DNA of 64,000 nucleotides, taken from the NCBI GenBank assembly GCA_013397435.1, contig VZRG01000006.1:124001-188000 (forward strand). Reading direction: 5' to 3'. The notes under the pieces were generated by a model that saw nothing but the letters and a program-made list of their open reading frames with translations, was not told the origin of the DNA and did not search any database. Position 1 is the first letter of the stretch, and every line of letters begins with the position of its first letter. Made by a program: the position numbers and the translations under genes. This document shows positions 61,981 to 64,000 of this stretch, piece by piece. This DNA comes from Erythrocercus mccallii. Lineage: Eukaryota; Chordata; Aves; Passeriformes; Dicruridae.

Positions 61981-64000
61981 GTTGGATAAGCAGAAGTCAT
62001 TTTGGATGGTGGGAGCACACTCAGCTTATGCCTACAAGCAGGTTTGATGACAAGCTACTGTGATGGAACGTTAATCAGCATATTTGTTTCTGTGATATTT
62101 GCAAAAGCATCCAACAGGTTTCTTCTCTATTGACCTGGTATTTCCAGCATCCAATGCAAACTGAGAATGGTTATATTCATAAAAACTGAGCTCAGGACAA
62201 TAGATACATTCACTGAATTTCTACATAGTAATTAACTGATATCTTTTGGTGATAGACATACATTTTAACATCCTGAAATGGCTACTATCCATCATTGGCC
62301 TATATATTTCTTTAATATGAGACTATTTGAATTTGCCAGTTAAATATTTTTCTGTATTTGCACAGGCTATGTCAATTTCTAAAATAATAAGAGCAGTGTT
62401 CCCCATGGTGATGCTTGTCTGTGTCTGTGACAAAAAGTTAGAAATATGTTTGCACTTACATATTTAAGCAACTCAGAATAAAAGCAAAACTCCCAATGGT
62501 AATTTAAGTAACAATGACTAGGTGGCTGATTGATACATAAATTAATTATGTGAGCCTAGCTGTGCTATGTCAATTAACAGCTCGTCATTTAAACTTTTAA
62601 AATGTAAATCTTCTTACTTTCTCTATTCAGTTAAGTAAGGAATATAGAGGCCAAATTCTGCATGAATGGTCATGAATAATAGCAAAAACTATATTCCAAT
62701 TAAAAAGTCAGTAACCAAATGAATCTGACAGATACCAATCAAGCAGTGGTAGCTCTTTTCTAGCAATTTTGTTCCTTAGTGGTCTTCATGCACATTAAAT
62801 TTACATTCAATCCATGCAACTCATAAAGAATCTGGTGGAATAAATTAAGAAAACCCAATAAAAAGTTAATAGAATATTACATTTTGAAGGCAAAACAAAA
62901 CAGCTGCAGTTATGCACCTGCATGCCTCTAACAGTGTCTACAAGGAGCTGCTATTGCAAAACACAGTTAGAATTATACATTAGAACACGATTATCATTCT
63001 GTGTTACCTTCCCAGCTTCCATTGAAGCTCCGAGCTGTAGGCAGAAAGACAGAAGAGACAAGTGCATCTGAGCCCTGCTTGTGATTTTGGTCACTGCTGC
63101 TAAAGCTCCTCTGGAAGCAGAGTGGAGTGGTCACAGTGAGGGACAGATGGAAGGGACAGTAGCCATCAGAAAAGACCACAAAAAAAGGAGCATAACCTGG
63201 CATCCTCTGTCTGCAATGCTAATGTCCTACACACTGAAATGTTGTCATGCACAGGTACACTTGGCTGAAGCAGCAGGGACTAAAGAAGTCCAAGGCTGAT
63301 TTAAACCAAAGTTAAGTAAATACTGAAGTTTAGAGTGTGAATATTTTCTTCTTTTTGTTTTTTACTCTGGTTTCTTTCAAATCTTCATTTTCTTTTGAAA
63401 CTAGATCTGATCTGTTTTAGGATACCAGATTTAGAGTTTTATGACCTCAGAATTCTGTGAAGTTATTTGAAAAATGATATCAAGCTAAACTTTTCTCCCC
63501 AGAATGTGTAACTATGCTACAAAATCTGGGGGTTTTTTCAGAGAATTAGTACTATAATGGGGTGCAAGGAAAATTAAAGAGAATATTAAGTTCTCTCTTT
63601 GTCTGAAGCATCTTGAAAGTCAGGTACTAGCAGACAAATGAAGTATGTCTTCTCCAATGCCTGTGCATCTTCCTGATAGACTGCTTGATAAAGCACCAAT
63701 AAACTTAATTGCCTTTGCATGGCACTGATACAAAGAACAAAAAATATGTGCCCAAGTATGGCTCCCATTTTGCAGTGAGTTACTTATACATTCTTCTTCA
63801 TTCTGTATGCTGTATAATCAGGAGCTGTATCTTGGAATTCACAGCAACTCTCCTCTGTGCTGAACATTTATGAGATTTATTACTATTTTTATAGATATGG
63901 TAAGTAAATATAAACTGGGAAAGTGTCATAAAGTATAAAACTCATCAACAGATGCTGATTAAGGAGAATTGTTATATAAGCTATTGTCCTAGAGTGACTT
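61981..64000. other. Noncoding stretch to window end
   Basis: About 2 kb of AT-rich DNA. No gene or interspersed repeat recognised. Overlapping small frames near 62994-63299 run on both strands and have no recognisable domain. Confidence 0.5.

Overview
The window reads as noncoding nuclear DNA from a bird, most likely a songbird (passerine). Three things point there: several CR1-type LINE fragments in both orientations, a tRNA-Ile-headed SINE with a CR1-like 3' tail (a design known from passerines), and long terminal repeats of avian endogenous retrovirus type. The DNA is AT-rich throughout (roughly 60-65% A+T by eye) and CpG-poor. I saw no operons, ribosome binding sites, CRISPR arrays or other prokaryotic organisation, and no mammalian L1 or Alu. 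The taxonomic call is an inference from repeat content, not from a gene.

I could not support a single host protein-coding exon. The open frames are short (60-139 codons), scattered over both strands, often overlap each other antisense, and mostly translate to low-complexity or repeat-derived peptides. The window is best read as a gene desert or the inside of a very large intron. A short exon or a lncRNA exon could still be hidden in the unannotated stretches.

Layout: 1-8.2 kb, unannotated AT-rich DNA. 8.2-10.5 kb, a cluster of three CR1 3' fragments (one minus, two plus). 10.5-23.5 kb, mostly unique DNA with an A-rich tract, two local tandem duplications and one very old LINE remnant (about 13.19-13.92 kb) that still shows the position of the reverse transcriptase active-site motif. 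23.5-24.4 kb, a minus-strand CR1 whose reverse transcriptase part is joined almost directly to its 3' tail. 24.4-30.0 kb, AT-rich DNA and an (AC)n microsatellite. 30.0-30.5 kb, a degraded LTR-like repeat. 30.5-53.4 kb, a long stretch with a (GT)n microsatellite, poly-purine/A-rich tracts and many small 13-23 bp tandem duplications, but no recognised gene or large element. 53.4-55.3 kb, a minus-strand CR1 tail, a minus-strand LTR and the SINE. 55.3-61.3 kb, unannotated except for a perfect 12-bp hairpin and an A-rich tract. 61.26-61.98 kb, a 722-bp solo LTR with a matching 4-bp target duplication, which is the cleanest feature in the window. 61.98-64.0 kb, unannotated.

Nothing here forms a gene system. 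The components are independent insertions of different ages: ancient LINE, then CR1 copies, then LTRs and SINE, plus replication-slippage repeats. I found no evidence for a previously undescribed functional system. The observations most worth checking are the SINE beside the LTR, the solo LTR with intact promoter and polyadenylation signals, the internally deleted CR1 and the ancient LINE remnant.
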